A stretch of 28,614 bases of DNA from Chara braunii (GCA_003427395.1 BFEA01000029.1:4734427-4763040), one strand, 5' to 3'. Positions 18,863 to 28,600 are shown, numbered from the stretch's first letter. A program made the numbers and translations. The notes: generated by a model not told the origin, from the sequence alone.

Positions 18863-19544
18863 AGTATTACTCAAGTAAGCAATGTAGTTGGAGTTCCATT
18901 CTCGCAGAATAACCACATCACCTAACAGGCGTTAACCACACTACGCCATCATAGCTCTTCTACTCCATTCTGCTCAAGCTATGCCAGATTGTTTCCTTGC
19001 TCGAGTATAAATACTATCGTCCTCTTGTCCTGGACTTCATGGACGCAAGGAGTTCAAAACAAAATAAAACAAAATAAAATAAAATAAAAAATAAAAATAA
19101 AAACATAGTAAGAGTAAATCGAACGAATTAGTCCATTTTCTTGCAAAAACGTTCGCGAGATATCTCGTGCCTTCAACCCGATTAACCGTGTCAATATTTT
19201 ACCTCCGTGGTGTGAACGTCACGTTTTTGGTCGGTAACTTGCTTGGCGTATGACAGAGGGATTCACTGACCAGATATCTGGTCTACCCGATCCTTCGAGG
19301 TCCGTGTGTCCCCTTTGTCCCTTGTGTTACCATTTTCTTTCTTTGTCGATCCTCTGTAGTAAGTGGCTCTTCGTTCAACGGATGCTCTTCACGTGTTGTT
19401 CTTCGTCGGCCTTCCCTTTTTTTTCTTCTGTGTCTGTGATTGCAGTAACGTGCCCTTGCCAAGGTTACTTCCGAATGAGGAGGGTGAGCCTCCTTAGCGC
19501 TTATCCTCCCACTTTCGCTTTTGGTTAGTTGGGTATATTGCCCC
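18863..19544 (-). repeat. Downstream pseudo-LTR of the Penelope-like element
   Basis: Direct copy of 23797-24475. Its inner edge includes the last codons and stop of the RT reading frame (QKRKWEDKR then stop at 19494). Features common to both copies on the + strand are TATAAATA (19016-19023 here), an A-rich tract with AAATAAAA units (19059-19105), and the palindromes CGAGATATCTCG (about 19155) and GACCAGATATCTGGTC (about 19269). In the roughly 170 bp after the start I count about ten substitutions relative to the other copy. I did not find a hammerhead ribozyme core. Confidence 0.85.
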
Positions 19545-21443
19545 TAATAATCGTGCCATATCAACCCAGACCCTCCCTCCCACCCTTTTTGCCATTCTCC
19601 TCAATGCCTTGACAAAGATCGTACTGGGATACCCCAATAAGCTTAATTCTCGATGAAATGTCATCAATATCATGATCAACACTGAGTCTTCTGAGGTATT
19701 GGCTCTAATCCTATGTAGTGTTCCTGTTATCGGGGCAAATTTTTGTTGGTTTGATCCATAGGAGTCTAGTAGAATATATCTGAAGACTTTTTTTTTCCAA
19801 ATGTGATCAGCATTTTTAAACTCGTGGATTGTCATAATTTTGGCTGGGTTGTCCAGTACAATCACTTTTGTTTCCAGGAATTCCATGACATTGCATCCAT
19901 CATTTGTCCTTTCAAGGATTAAATCCTTGTGATAACATTCCATAATCTCATCTAATTTTCTTTCTACAACCTTTTTTTTTCTCTCTCCCGAATTCTGCCA
20001 TGTTACGAGCAGGAGATCATCAACAAAGCGTTTTTCAAAAACTAGATGCGTGTCCTTCCCCAATGATCTAAGGAAGCCTCATTCAACTTCTATGCATACA
20101 AGGCATGCTAATGCAGGGCTGATTGCCCTCCCATTGGAATGCTTCCCCGCTGGATCAGGATCTCGTCAATCGCTCTGAAGAAACTATGTGCGAGCAAAAA
20201 ATCAATCATCTTTATTATATCATTTAATCTTATTAGTTCCACCCAACCTCCCCAGATGATCGTCCCACCCTCACGCCTTTTCCCCGAATTTTCACTCTTG
20301 TCCAGTTCTTTCCTTTGTCCTTTTGTTATGAGATTATCCATCGTACTGCATCACGGATTTCGTCGTGGGGAATCATGGTGAACATTTCCCTTACATTGTA
20401 TGTTCTCAAAATCATATCTTGGTTTCCTTAAGATTTTTCCACTCGTCTATTCACTTCAATAATTCCTTCTTTCAGTTTCAAGGTCGATTCCAAATTGAAG
20501 TGAGGTAATTTCGTTTTTCCGATCAACAGATTCAAGATTTTCGTCGTCATTTTTTAGGCAGATCTTATAGGGCTCAGAAATGCCAGGCAAATTAGTCTTT
20601 TTTTGTCACATCTTTGTCCTTGCTAATCACGAAGGCATGCTGTATTTTTCCATCCCTGTTCCAATCTGCCAACTTTTTTAAATTCAGTTCCTTGAACTCC
20701 CTCCTCATTCCTCCCAGAATGGTGTCCTCCCCCTCAAAAGCGTTTTTCGTAGTTAACATTGTCATTGAACATCATCCTTATACCCTTGTTGTACAAAACA
20801 TTCAATCATCATTGCGCCTGGGTTGCGATCCATGTGGACAAGACCAGTCCTTCGAATGTACCTTTGATTCCCATCACATACTCGGTCAAGACAACTTCTC
20901 CCTTTGTTTGATTTTTCAACTGTGAGATCTTACCTGGTTTAATTCTTAGGTTGTTTCAAGTGATCCCAGCTTTACGCAGAGGCAGTACCGGATTTTCACA
21001 TGCCTTTATTACTGTATGCAAATCCTTTATTCTGCCAGGGGTAGGTATGTTCTTGGAGTTGTGTAGGAAGGGGTTCACTCCAACTACCTCGCTCAACTTC
21101 ACCTGGACACTTGCCACAAACACAAGATCCTTCGATCTTGGCAAACTTACAGTGATTATGCAGAATATCTGCCACGGATTTGACTTTCGTCCAAATCACA
21201 CGTAGTTTTTTTCTGCATGAGGTGAGCAAGGCCCTGTGAATGAACTTCTTTCTGAATCCAGTCACATATCTCCCCTCGAATTGCATTTTTATCAATATTA
21301 GTACAAAATGGTAGCTTCACTACCAGCTTAATCATTGGGTTGAGTCCAATGCGACTCTTTATTTCTTTCGACAAACTCCCCCTTATTATTTGCCTGCCTC
21401 TTTGCGTATTGATACATTTTATGCCTTTTAACATCTGAAGCAA
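19494..21443 (-). pseudogene. Penelope-type reverse transcriptase, degenerate
   Basis: RNA-dependent DNA polymerase of the element. Boxes in order on the - strand: a CVCGKCP (CxCxxC) motif (about 21122-21102); ISKDKDVTKK (about 20624-20595); TYNVREMFTMIPHDEI (20403-20356); GSIPMGGQ (20146-20123), followed in a neighbouring frame by ALACL; RFVDDLLLV (20030-20004); and GCNVMEFLETKV, the box after the catalytic core (about 19890-19855). The last part (20063-19494) is one open frame and runs through a thumb-like region with GTLHRIRANTS and LLGYPSTIFVKALRRMAK. Lesions include two adjacent TGA codons near 20810, single stops near 20550, 20430 and 20075, and frame changes near 20750, 20600, 20330 and 20115. 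The first catalytic Asp of the MFT box reads Asn (AAT, 20397-20395), whereas the second pair (FVDD) is intact. The IPMGG, MFT.IPH and FVDD combination favours Penelope-like over LINE or LTR RTs. Confidence 0.82.
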
Positions 21444-21446
21444 CTC

Positions 21447-22370
21447 ACCTTTCTTCTTTCGTACACAATTCCCGACGTTTCCATGGAGCCCTCAACAGTG
21501 ATAATGATTCTGATTTCTTTCTTTCAACATTCGACTTATTTTTTACCAAGCATTCAAGCATCCATGTACCCCCGCATTCGATTTCCTTTTTGGCATCTTT
21601 GAGGAGCCAACCTACTCCTTCGTGCCTAATCTTACTATCGCCATAGACTAACGAAATTAGTTTCCATGGTCTATGTCATTTCTTTCGTTTCTCATTCTTA
21701 ATTTCCACCGGACGCTTTTTTGTCTTTGCTTCTTTCATGATTTTAAATAAATCAATTGTTGGTTCGATCTTTAGGCCTTCACATTCAAACAGCAATGGCT
21801 TCCATGGAGGGGTGTCGGTTCCATTCTCATTTAATCGTTGTTTCCTCCTTGTTTTCTTTGTTTGTTTCTTCCTCTCTTCTTTCAGTGTATTTAGCCATGA
21901 GTTCTCATTGGAAATGGCAATCCCTTCTCTCTCTTTTAAATCCGATCTTGGCCCGAACCAAATAGGAATAGGAATGTAGCTCGCGTGTCCCTTCTTATTT
22001 AACTAAGAGTGCACCTTCGTGCAACGTTTCCTACTTGATAGCTTATGCTCATTCCAACTAACTCTCAATTGTCTACATGTCTGGCCTACGGAAGTGGCCT
22101 TGTAGAATGGTGAGATCAAGGCGTAGACACATGATTCTCCATCATTCAACCTCTCTAGTTCAGATCGGCCCATTGTAGCCCAGTATTTCACAAAGGTCCT
22201 ACCCCTGTTTAAAACCCCTTTGACGCATGCGAGAATAACCCCAAGCCTAAAGGTGTACTCCAGATCTATACGCAAGTCACTGCTTACGAGATTCGACTCG
22301 ACCAGGCTACTAAGTCTCCATAGCAGCCTAAGCAGACATCGTTTTGTAGGGGCAGTTAGTCTACTTAGTT
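21447..22370 (-). pseudogene. GIY-YIG endonuclease-like domain and basic linker, N-terminal to the RT
   Basis: One - strand frame runs from about 22370 to 21447 with two in-frame stops (TAG at 22003-22005, TGA at 21676-21678). GIY-YIG nucleases nick target DNA. Within the 90-codon stretch 22275-22003, residues 49-53 read CVYAL (GIY-like) and residues 62-66 SVGQT (YIG-like, with Ser for the usual Tyr). LRVSWNEH follows (Arg71, Glu76, His77), the usual place for the catalytic Arg. Past the TAG the frame goes on through IPIWFGPRSDLKEREG, a Lys-rich stretch, PPWKPLLFECEGLKIEP and YGDSKIRHEGVGWLLKDAKK, to about 21447. Then the frame changes into the RT part. There is no Met near the upstream end; the frame overlaps the end of ORF1 by a few codons, so the two may have been one polyprotein joined by a shift. 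The fold assignment is motif-based. Confidence 0.68.
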
Positions 22371-23792
22371 TTGCGTCACATCATCTTCTTCTTCTTCGCC
22401 AAAGTCGTCCTTCTCCTCCTTGTCGTCATCCTCCTCTTCGGAGAGTTCCCTCTCTTCCTCTTCTATGTTGTTCACCAACTTGGAAAACAACTCGGTATCT
22501 TGTTTGGCGAGCTCCCATGCGGCCTTGTCTTTACGATCACACTCGATTTCTCGTTTCTTGTATAGTTCCCGAATCTCCTTGCACTTCAAGGTCATATAAC
22601 AGTCTAGCCTGCACTTCATATACTCCATCACATCGTCATGATCAGTCTGGCGATTACTGCTTCGACCAATATCTGTGTCCGATTCCTTTTCTTTGTTTTC
22701 TTCCTCGTCCATATTTCCTTTCCCTTTTACATCCTCCGTCTGCTTCGTCTCTTCGCGCGTACGTAATTCCCCGTAATCTTTAGTACCCATCTTCCCCAGA
22801 AGTTTGACGAGAATGCCTTTGATCTCATCTAACTTGTCCATTTCTTTCCTGGTACTACTTGGTTCCTTCCCTTCATCGATCGCGGCGTTGCTCTGCCCTC
22901 TTGTTCGTCTTCTTCATCGTCGGATATGTTGATTCGTAGGGGTCGAATCTTCACAGCGCTACCAATGCTCTTCAATCACGATTTCACTTTAGATCTCGCC
23001 GCGATAGGTGACGCGAATTCTCTCTTTCCCTTTTCACTATTACCGTTCTCCACTTTCACCGCCTCAAGATTGACTCCATCTCCCCGCTTTTTAACCTTCT
23101 CACGTTCCTCCAATGCCGTCGCGGTCCGTTTGTCGACATCCTCAAGTTTCGTTGCAATCTTCTTAAGCGGCGTACTGAATGTACTTGATATCCAAGTCTT
23201 AATTTCGCTTTCGCTATCTTCGTCTTCTTTCACCTTTCCTCGCTTGTTCTTGGTGGTGTTCGATCTGCCACTCGATTCTACTTGTCCGATCTTCTTTGAT
23301 TCTTCCGCAACGTCGCAGGTTTTCCATTTCTCAATTAGCTCGAGATGTTCCTTGGTGAACCAGGCTCTCTGTCCTGGTCCAGGGAATGGATTCGCACTTG
23401 GCTGCCTCGGTGCGTAATTCCAACTCGGAGGTTGCCACTCATACCCCGGTGGGTAGTATCCAGGTGGTGGCATCGGTGGCAACGGTGACATCTGCATCAT
23501 GTGCTGTGGCACCTGAGCTGTGCTCGGAGTGGCAGGCTGGCCGCTGGAGTATGTGCAGTTTGGCCGCATGGAATGCTCGATGTCGGAGTCTGTGCTCCTG
23601 TCGAGTACTCCATCCAGTACCTCGAACAACCGGACCACCGACCACGGCCTCTGCCTCGCTTGCGTCCGTACATACGCCTCCAATGTACAGATGATCCGCC
23701 TCCGTAGCAAATGGTGACACGTGGCACAAGTGGCAGCACCGCACCAGACAGGCGTTCCTCAGTACTACAGCAAAGTCGTCCGCCAGGCTCAT
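22365..23792 (-). pseudogene. ORF1-like protein of the Penelope-like element, broken
   Basis: Two main - strand frames. 23710-22976 (244 codons) has a proline-rich part (SPLPPMPPPGYYPPGYEWQP), then WFTKEHLELIEKWKTCDVAE, a Lys/Glu-rich region and a probable coiled coil (STPLKKIATKLEDVDKRTA). After a single TGA it continues with IRPLRINISDDEEDEQEG to about 22837. The next frame, 22841-22365 (158 codons, extendable upstream to about 22890), starts MDKLDEIKGILVKLLGK, has CRLDCYMTLKCKEIRELYKK and ends in acidic runs. The two parts probably formed one protein. Upstream, near 23750, CCHLCHV could be the remnant of a zinc knuckle. Function unknown; charged, coiled-coil ORF1 proteins often bind element RNA. 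Alternatively this is captured host or gag-like sequence. Confidence 0.6.
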
Positions 23793-23796
23793 ACAA

Positions 23797-24475
23797 AGTA
23801 TTACTCAATTTGGCAATGTAGTTGGAGTTTTATTCTCGCAGAATAACCACATCACCCAACAGGCGTTAACCACACTACGCCATCATAGCTCTTCTACTCC
23901 ATCCTGCTCAAGCTATGCCGGACTGTTTCCTTGCCCGTGTATAAATACTATTGTCCTCTTGTCCTGGACTTCATGGATGCAAGGAGTAAAAAAAAAATAA
24001 AAAAAAATAAAAAAAAATTAAAAAAAAAATAAAAAAATAGTAAGAGTAAATCGATTGAATAAGTCTCTGTCTCGCAAAAACGTCCGCGAGATATCTCGTG
24101 CCTTCGACCCGATTAACTGTGTCGATTTTTCACCTTCGTGGTGTGAACGTCGCGTTTTTTGTTGGCAACCTGCTTGGCGTATGGCATAGGTTTTCACTGA
24201 CCAGATATCTGGTCCACCCGATGCTTCGAGGCCCGTGTGTCCCCTTCATCCCTTGTGTTACCATTTGCTTTCTTTGGCGATCCTCTGTAGTCAGTGGTTC
24301 TTCATTTAACGGATGCTCTTCACGTGTCGTTCTTCGTCAGCCTTCCCTTTTTTTTCTTATGTGCCTGTGTTTGTAGTAACGTGCCCTTGTCAGGGTTACT
24401 TCCGAATGAGGAGGGTGAACCTCCTTAGCGCTTCTCCACCCACTTTCGCTCTTGGTCAGTCAGGTATAGTGCTCC
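23797..24475 (-). repeat. Upstream pseudo-LTR of the Penelope-like element
   Basis: Direct copy of 18863-19544. At its outer edge it preserves the RT C-terminal codons out of context (TDQERKWVEKR then stop), which shows that the repeat unit begins inside the 3' end of the RT frame, as in Penelope-like pseudo-LTRs. It also has TATAAATA at 23940-23947 on the + strand and the same two ATATCT palindromes. Confidence 0.85.
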
Positions 24476-24479
24476 CTGT

Positions 24480-26098
24480 AATTTTTAGAATGCTCTGAGA
24501 TTCTAGGGGCTCCTAGCAACTTACTGTAGGAAAGAGTTTCGACACCTCCTTCGAAGGTTAGAAGGAGGTTGTCTTTTCCAGGAATACTTCCTGAGATGGT
24601 GCGATTTTGCCATTTCTTGCCGACTTGCAAATCTTTTCAATAATGGCATTAGTTTGCCTCCGCCAAGAAACCGATATGATCTAACGCGATCTTGTTGAAC
24701 TTCTCATAGGTCATCCCCTCTTCTTTGGTACGGGGATATAGTTGAGTGCGGAGAGGATCGGGTAGTGCTCTAGCAAAGTTGTAAGAATCTGCATCGGGGT
24801 GAGTCAATGCTCAACGCATTGCAGAAGTTCATCCATGGTAGATTTGAGTGCAGATACACGTTTCTATTTCCTATCTGCGATATTCAAGATTAACATCTCA
24901 GTTCTCCGGGTGAAGTTCTTATCTTCAAATCGTTCTCGAACTGCCTTAAAAAAATCTTCAATACGGGTTTGCTGAGAATATTCTAGTATAATTCTACCAT
25001 AGACTGACAAAATGCCTCTTTCTGTATGGAAATTGCAAAACTCATTGCATCTCCAGCCATACACGAACTGGTCATAAGAACCCTGTCCCAATACGGTATA
25101 CGTTGCCCGTACACATAGGACTCAACCGCAACAATTCAATGCAAAACACTTTCTTCCTTTTTGCCGGTATATGTCCACGACACTTTTACCTTTATTTTTC
25201 TTACTTCTCCTACTTCTTCTGGCTACACACCCGTCTTCTTCCTATCTCCGTCTCCATTACCATTTTCATCTCCTCCATCTCCTCCGCCACTACTTACCAG
25301 TTTCTCAATCACAGCGGGGGTTCAAGTTTTACTGATCTGCTCATCTAGTTTTACAATGTATGTTTGCACATATTGATCAACTTCTGCTGCAGATCTTTGC
25401 AGAAGGTATTCCAGACTCCTTTGAATTCATATTGATGGGCTTCAACTTTCTGCAAGGTCTTGTTCATCGCTGCCAACTCTTACTTTGTATGAAGAACAGT
25501 TTTTGTCAGGAGGCCAAGTTGTTCTTCGATTGCTGTTTGCTTTTCTTTCTGCGCCTGTAATTCTCTTTGCAACCTTTCACCATCTGCCTGCAGTTTTTTC
25601 CTCTCTTCCAGCTCTTGTCGTTTTGCAGCTAACATTTTGTTGTGCAGTTCTGTTCGTTTTTCTTCCAGCAAGAGTTCCTTTTCGTTTTTATCTTCAATTG
25701 ATGCCAAATTGGTGATAAACGTGTCCCGTTCTTCACCTGTCTCTTCAACCCTTTCGCTAGAATAGCTATATTGGTCATACTAATTTAGAGGCCTAACATG
25801 TATATTCAACCCACCAGTCTGGCTGCTTTCGCCCCTTTCGGTTCGTCGTCTGATGAGTCTGTTTGCTTCTTCTGCAGGTTCATCTTCTTCCTTTATAGTC
25901 TTTAATTCCTCTTGCAATTCTTTCTTCGTTTTTTCTTTCAACTCTTTTTTGATTCGTTCTTCTTCTATCTGAGTTTTCTTTCTCAACTCTTCTTCTTTCT
26001 ATTTCTTTTTCTTTCTTTTTCTCGGCCAGGCGACGATCTATTTTTGCCTTTTCTGCCATTGAGAGTCCTGGCTTTGCTGTTCCGGATCTCATCATCAT
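24480..26098 (-). pseudogene. gag: gag-like polyprotein of an LTR retrotransposon, interrupted
   Basis: Probable start at 26098 (three ATG in a row, MMMRSGTAKPGLSMAEKAKI). A long Lys/Glu coiled coil spans several frames: RRLAEKKKEKEIERRR; after a frameshift near 25985, KKTQIEEERIKKELKEK; past an in-frame TAG near 25780, NEKELLLEEKRTELHNKML to LHTK at 25480. Past another stop come ELAAMNKTLQKVEAH and, in a shifted frame, a Gly/Asp-rich linker with AVIEKLVSSGGGDGGDENG. The capsid-like part at 25091-24864 contains VYGRIILEYSQQTRIEDFF, KAVRERFEDKNFTRRTEM and ILNIADRK. Similarity fades at about 24480, where the Penelope-like element begins. No protease, RT or integrase of this element is seen in the window, so the rest is deleted or outside. 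Domain calls rest on pattern only. Confidence 0.68.
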
Positions 26099-26239
26099 GT
26101 GGGAGGTACACACTCTCTCAAAGCCGAGAGGGAGAAAGAAGCGGAATAGTGGCCCCAAAAGTACAGACAGAGCCACCATCCCGTACATGGGATAGTCATC
26201 CATGATGGGGTACAGCACAGGGAAAACCTCCACTGAACC

Positions 26240-26950
26240 ATCAAGTAGCTACCCTTGAACCTTGTTTGCTTGAGTGGATGGGAGTTTTTTTTTTTTTTTT
26301 TCAAAGTTTGGATGTCGCTGCTTTAGAATAATGAATTTCGATAATGTAAATAATATACAACGTTTTTCTAATCAGAATTTTTTTTCTTTTCTTCCTTTTG
26401 TTTGTTTGCTTGCTGTCTGTTTAGTCACCTAGCTGATGTTATCCTTCTATGTCTTCGATGGTTTGACTTGTCACTTTTGTTAGAGTAGGTAGCTGGGAGA
26501 GACTCAAACTTACTTCAAAACAAATCCAATTTATTACGATTATCTCTGTTCCTAGCCACTTACACTCTGACGTGACAGTACAAAGTTCCCAGCCTCAACC
26601 TATCTTCCGTACCTCTCGTCAGACCAGATGGCTCACACGAAGACCAAATGTTGACTCTCTAGTCCTATCTGTCAGACCAGACCAGGCCACGCAATCAACT
26701 AGGTAAATGGGGCAGGAGGTGCTTCTCTTCTTTAGAGTTGTTGATGAAGACTCCACGTTCGCTCCAGTCGCTCCAATCGCAGGTAAGTCTTCTCCTCCTT
26801 AACCCTTTCTTCTTCGGCAACCTTCCCCTTCTATCCCAATCCAACTCTTCTTCACTTCTCCCTTTACTTCACTTCTCGCCAGCAATACGTAAGCTAGCTT
26901 ATCCCCTTCTCGCCGGCCTTGATCATGCATGCGCAGCCTAGCGAGTGCAA
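26240..26950. other. Leader-like region between primer site and gag, otherwise unassigned
   Basis: No gene. A T-run at about 26286-26301 and a C/T-rich stretch near 26780-26880. If the LTR-element reading is right, this is its untranslated leader. Confidence 0.4.
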
Positions 26951-26958
26951 CAAGTTCT

Positions 26959-26970
26959 GCTCCGATACCA
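26959..26970 (-). promoter_or_regulatory. Probable primer-binding site (initiator Met tRNA type)
   Basis: On the - strand the sequence reads TGGTATCGGAGC, one base different from the common plant retrotransposon primer site TGGTATCAGAGC. It lies about 860 bp upstream of the gag start and in the same orientation. A terminus-like TGTTGGAGTG (+ strand, 27001), equivalent to an LTR ending in CAACA on the element's strand, is 30 bp further out. The LTR itself cannot be confirmed because no second copy is present. Confidence 0.5.
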
Positions 26971-27000
26971 AATTTGCAAGGAACTCGACTGTTCGTCACT

Positions 27001-28160
27001 TGTTGGAGTGTCCCAAATAACATGCATGCCACACTGATCACGCAGATTGCAAAGGCTCACATATAGTACAATGGAAATGAGTGGAAACCAGGTAGCGCAT
27101 CTCAATTATCACAACCATATTAGCCAGAGAGAATCACGAGTTCAAAAGGTATAGCGCCCAACAGAAACACATGTTTTCTTCAGTCAATAAGTGTTCCAGG
27201 CTAGATGCTCATCAACGCTTGCCATCAATCACCAAGATCGGCGCTCAACAGGTAAGTATCACCATAGCTCTCTTCTCTCTCTCGCCTCCTTGTTTTTCTT
27301 CTCTCTCTCTCTGTCTACAGTCCTGGTCTTCTCACACCCTTCATGCATGCACACTCCTTATCACACGAGGATCTACTCTGAATGTTACTCATTGGTGTCT
27401 CCTACTGACTATCCCTACTAATATACTAACTAGCGCTGGCGCAGCTATGGCTGCCTTCCTTCCAGCCAGCACCCTTTTTCTCTCTCTCATGCTTAGCGCT
27501 GCTCACAGCCTAGCGCAGCTCACACGCATCTAGCGCACAAGTGCCACGACACTTCCACACTCTCATGCGAAATGAGCATCTGCCGAATGAGGAGGCTGGC
27601 CAGTCCTTTATAGCGTTGGATTGGACTGGCGAGGTCTGAACTCGGCCTCCAAGTGTCAGGGACTCCTGTCTAGTACCAGTTGTTGCAAAGTGTGTGTCCC
27701 AGTATCTTTTCCCATGGTCTGCTGCTGCTTTGGGCCATCGGGCCTGTCTTTTGGACTCCTGGTCTGAATCAGGACTGACTCGGGGATTATGATTGGACTG
27801 GGACTGTGGCCTTCGACTTATTACCGAACAGACATGACTTTTCATCAAGCAGACATGACCCTAACTCAGTCTTGAAAACTGTGTCCAATACCTGTTCGTT
27901 CATGACCTGTTCGTGACTATTCAAAACAACTCTTCAGTTTATTATGGATGCAACATTTGCCTCAGGAACTTGTCTTTTGGAGTGTTACTCGTGAAATTTA
28001 GTTCAGGCCGAGAGGGCCCTTTTCATACGGGGGTCACATTTATGGGCCTGAATCGTAAAGGCCCTTTTAAAAGAGTCGTTCGCTTGGGTAGAATCTACTA
28101 CCCTAGGTTGAGCCTATCCCCTCATGGTCGAGCTTATTCCGTCAGGGCTGAATCTTCTTC
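27001..28160. other. Unassigned region, possible LTR in its first part
   Basis: It begins TGTTGGAGTGTCCC, a typical LTR-edge string, and a candidate other edge CTCAACA occurs at about 27245-27251; with only one copy this cannot be tested. TAGCGC motifs cluster at 27430-27540, like those near the start of the window. The consensus 5' splice-site string AGGTAAGT is found at about 27250, and also at about 26780. Nothing else recognised. Confidence 0.35.
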
Positions 28161-28162
28161 TG

Positions 28163-28294
28163 TTTTTTTTTTTTCCTTTTTTTCTTTTTTTGGCACGGAC
28201 AATACTCCAATTTTTTTATTTTTTTTGGCAAGGACAATGCTCCAATCATTCGTGGGGAGCAGCACGTGCTGGGAATTGGGCCCAACGTCCCATC
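28163..28294 (-). mobile_element. Tiny poly(A)-tailed SINE-like retroposon, copy 3
   Basis: On the - strand it reads GGGACGTTGGGCCCAATTCC, then CAGCACGTGCTG, CTCCCCACGAATGATTGGAG and an A-rich tail. Its 3' part is duplicated: TTGGAGCATTGTCCTTGCC plus A-run, then TTGGAGTATTGTCCGTGCC plus A-run. Compared with copies 1 and 2, this shows that the unit can carry an extra GTCCTTGCC tail segment. Confidence 0.7.
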
Positions 28295-28427
28295 AGAAAA
28301 CATATTAGGAAACGTATGCGAGGCAATTGAGATACCAGGTCCATTACCCGACTTTGGCTAAGAATAGTTGAGAATATGAGACAAAGAGCATCAATATAAC
28401 TTTGGAGCACTAAGAACCTTCATAGTC

Positions 28428-28510
28428 TTAAACCACCAGTACCTACCGGTTGTCAAGGCCCGTGGCTCAGGTAGCCCGGTCATTCCAGAGCCTCGAACAA
28501 CCGGTAGTAC
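28428..28510 (+). mobile_element. Short inverted-repeat element, TTAAACCACC family, near-complete
   Basis: Begins TTAAACCACCAGTACCTACC, has subterminal inverted repeats ACCTACCGGTTGT (28441-28453) and ACAACCGGTAGT (28497-28508), and is followed within ten bases by a run of A residues. It is the sister of 16428-16536 in the opposite orientation. The adjacent A-run (from about 28518) leaves open whether it is a hairpin DNA element or a retroposed RNA. Confidence 0.65.
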
Positions 28511-28516
28511 ACAGCG

Positions 28517-28600
28517 GAAAAAAAAAAAAAAAAAAAAAAAACACAAAAAAACATACAACATTCTGAAAAAAAAAAACAAAAAAAACAAAAAAAACAAAAC
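28517..28600 (+). repeat. A-rich simple repeat
   Basis: A homopolymer of about 23 A, then (A)nC units (AAAAAACA-like) to the end of the window. Open frames over it are meaningless. Confidence 0.9.

Larger units (their letters stand above)
18863..24475 (-). mobile_element. Penelope-like retroelement with N-terminal GIY-YIG (Naiad/Chlamys-type order)
   Basis: Two direct repeats of about 680 bp (18863-19544 and 23797-24475) enclose - strand coding sequence. In sense order: an ORF1-like protein, a GIY-YIG-like endonuclease, a basic linker, a CxCxxC motif, and an RT with Penelope-type boxes, ending at a stop inside the downstream repeat. No endonuclease follows the RT. Penelope-like elements are known for such pseudo-LTRs, and one subgroup carries the endonuclease upstream of the RT. 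The flanks GCTCCCAGTA (18857-18866) and GCTCCCTGTA (24471-24480) may be a target duplication. Coding regions carry many stops and shifts, so it is a dead copy, but its overall structure is complete. Confidence 0.8.

Noticed and set aside
18863-19544. Hammerhead ribozyme in the pseudo-LTR, as known from other Penelope-like elements
   Set aside because: I looked for CTGANGA with a following GAAA on both strands of both copies. The nearest string (CTGACGA, - strand, near 24335) has no GAAA partner at the right spacing.
18863-24475. LTR retrotransposon defined by the 680-bp direct repeats
   Set aside because: No TG..CA ends, no primer site next to the repeats, no integrase or protease; the RT boxes are Penelope-like and the repeat includes the end of the RT frame, which fits pseudo-LTRs.
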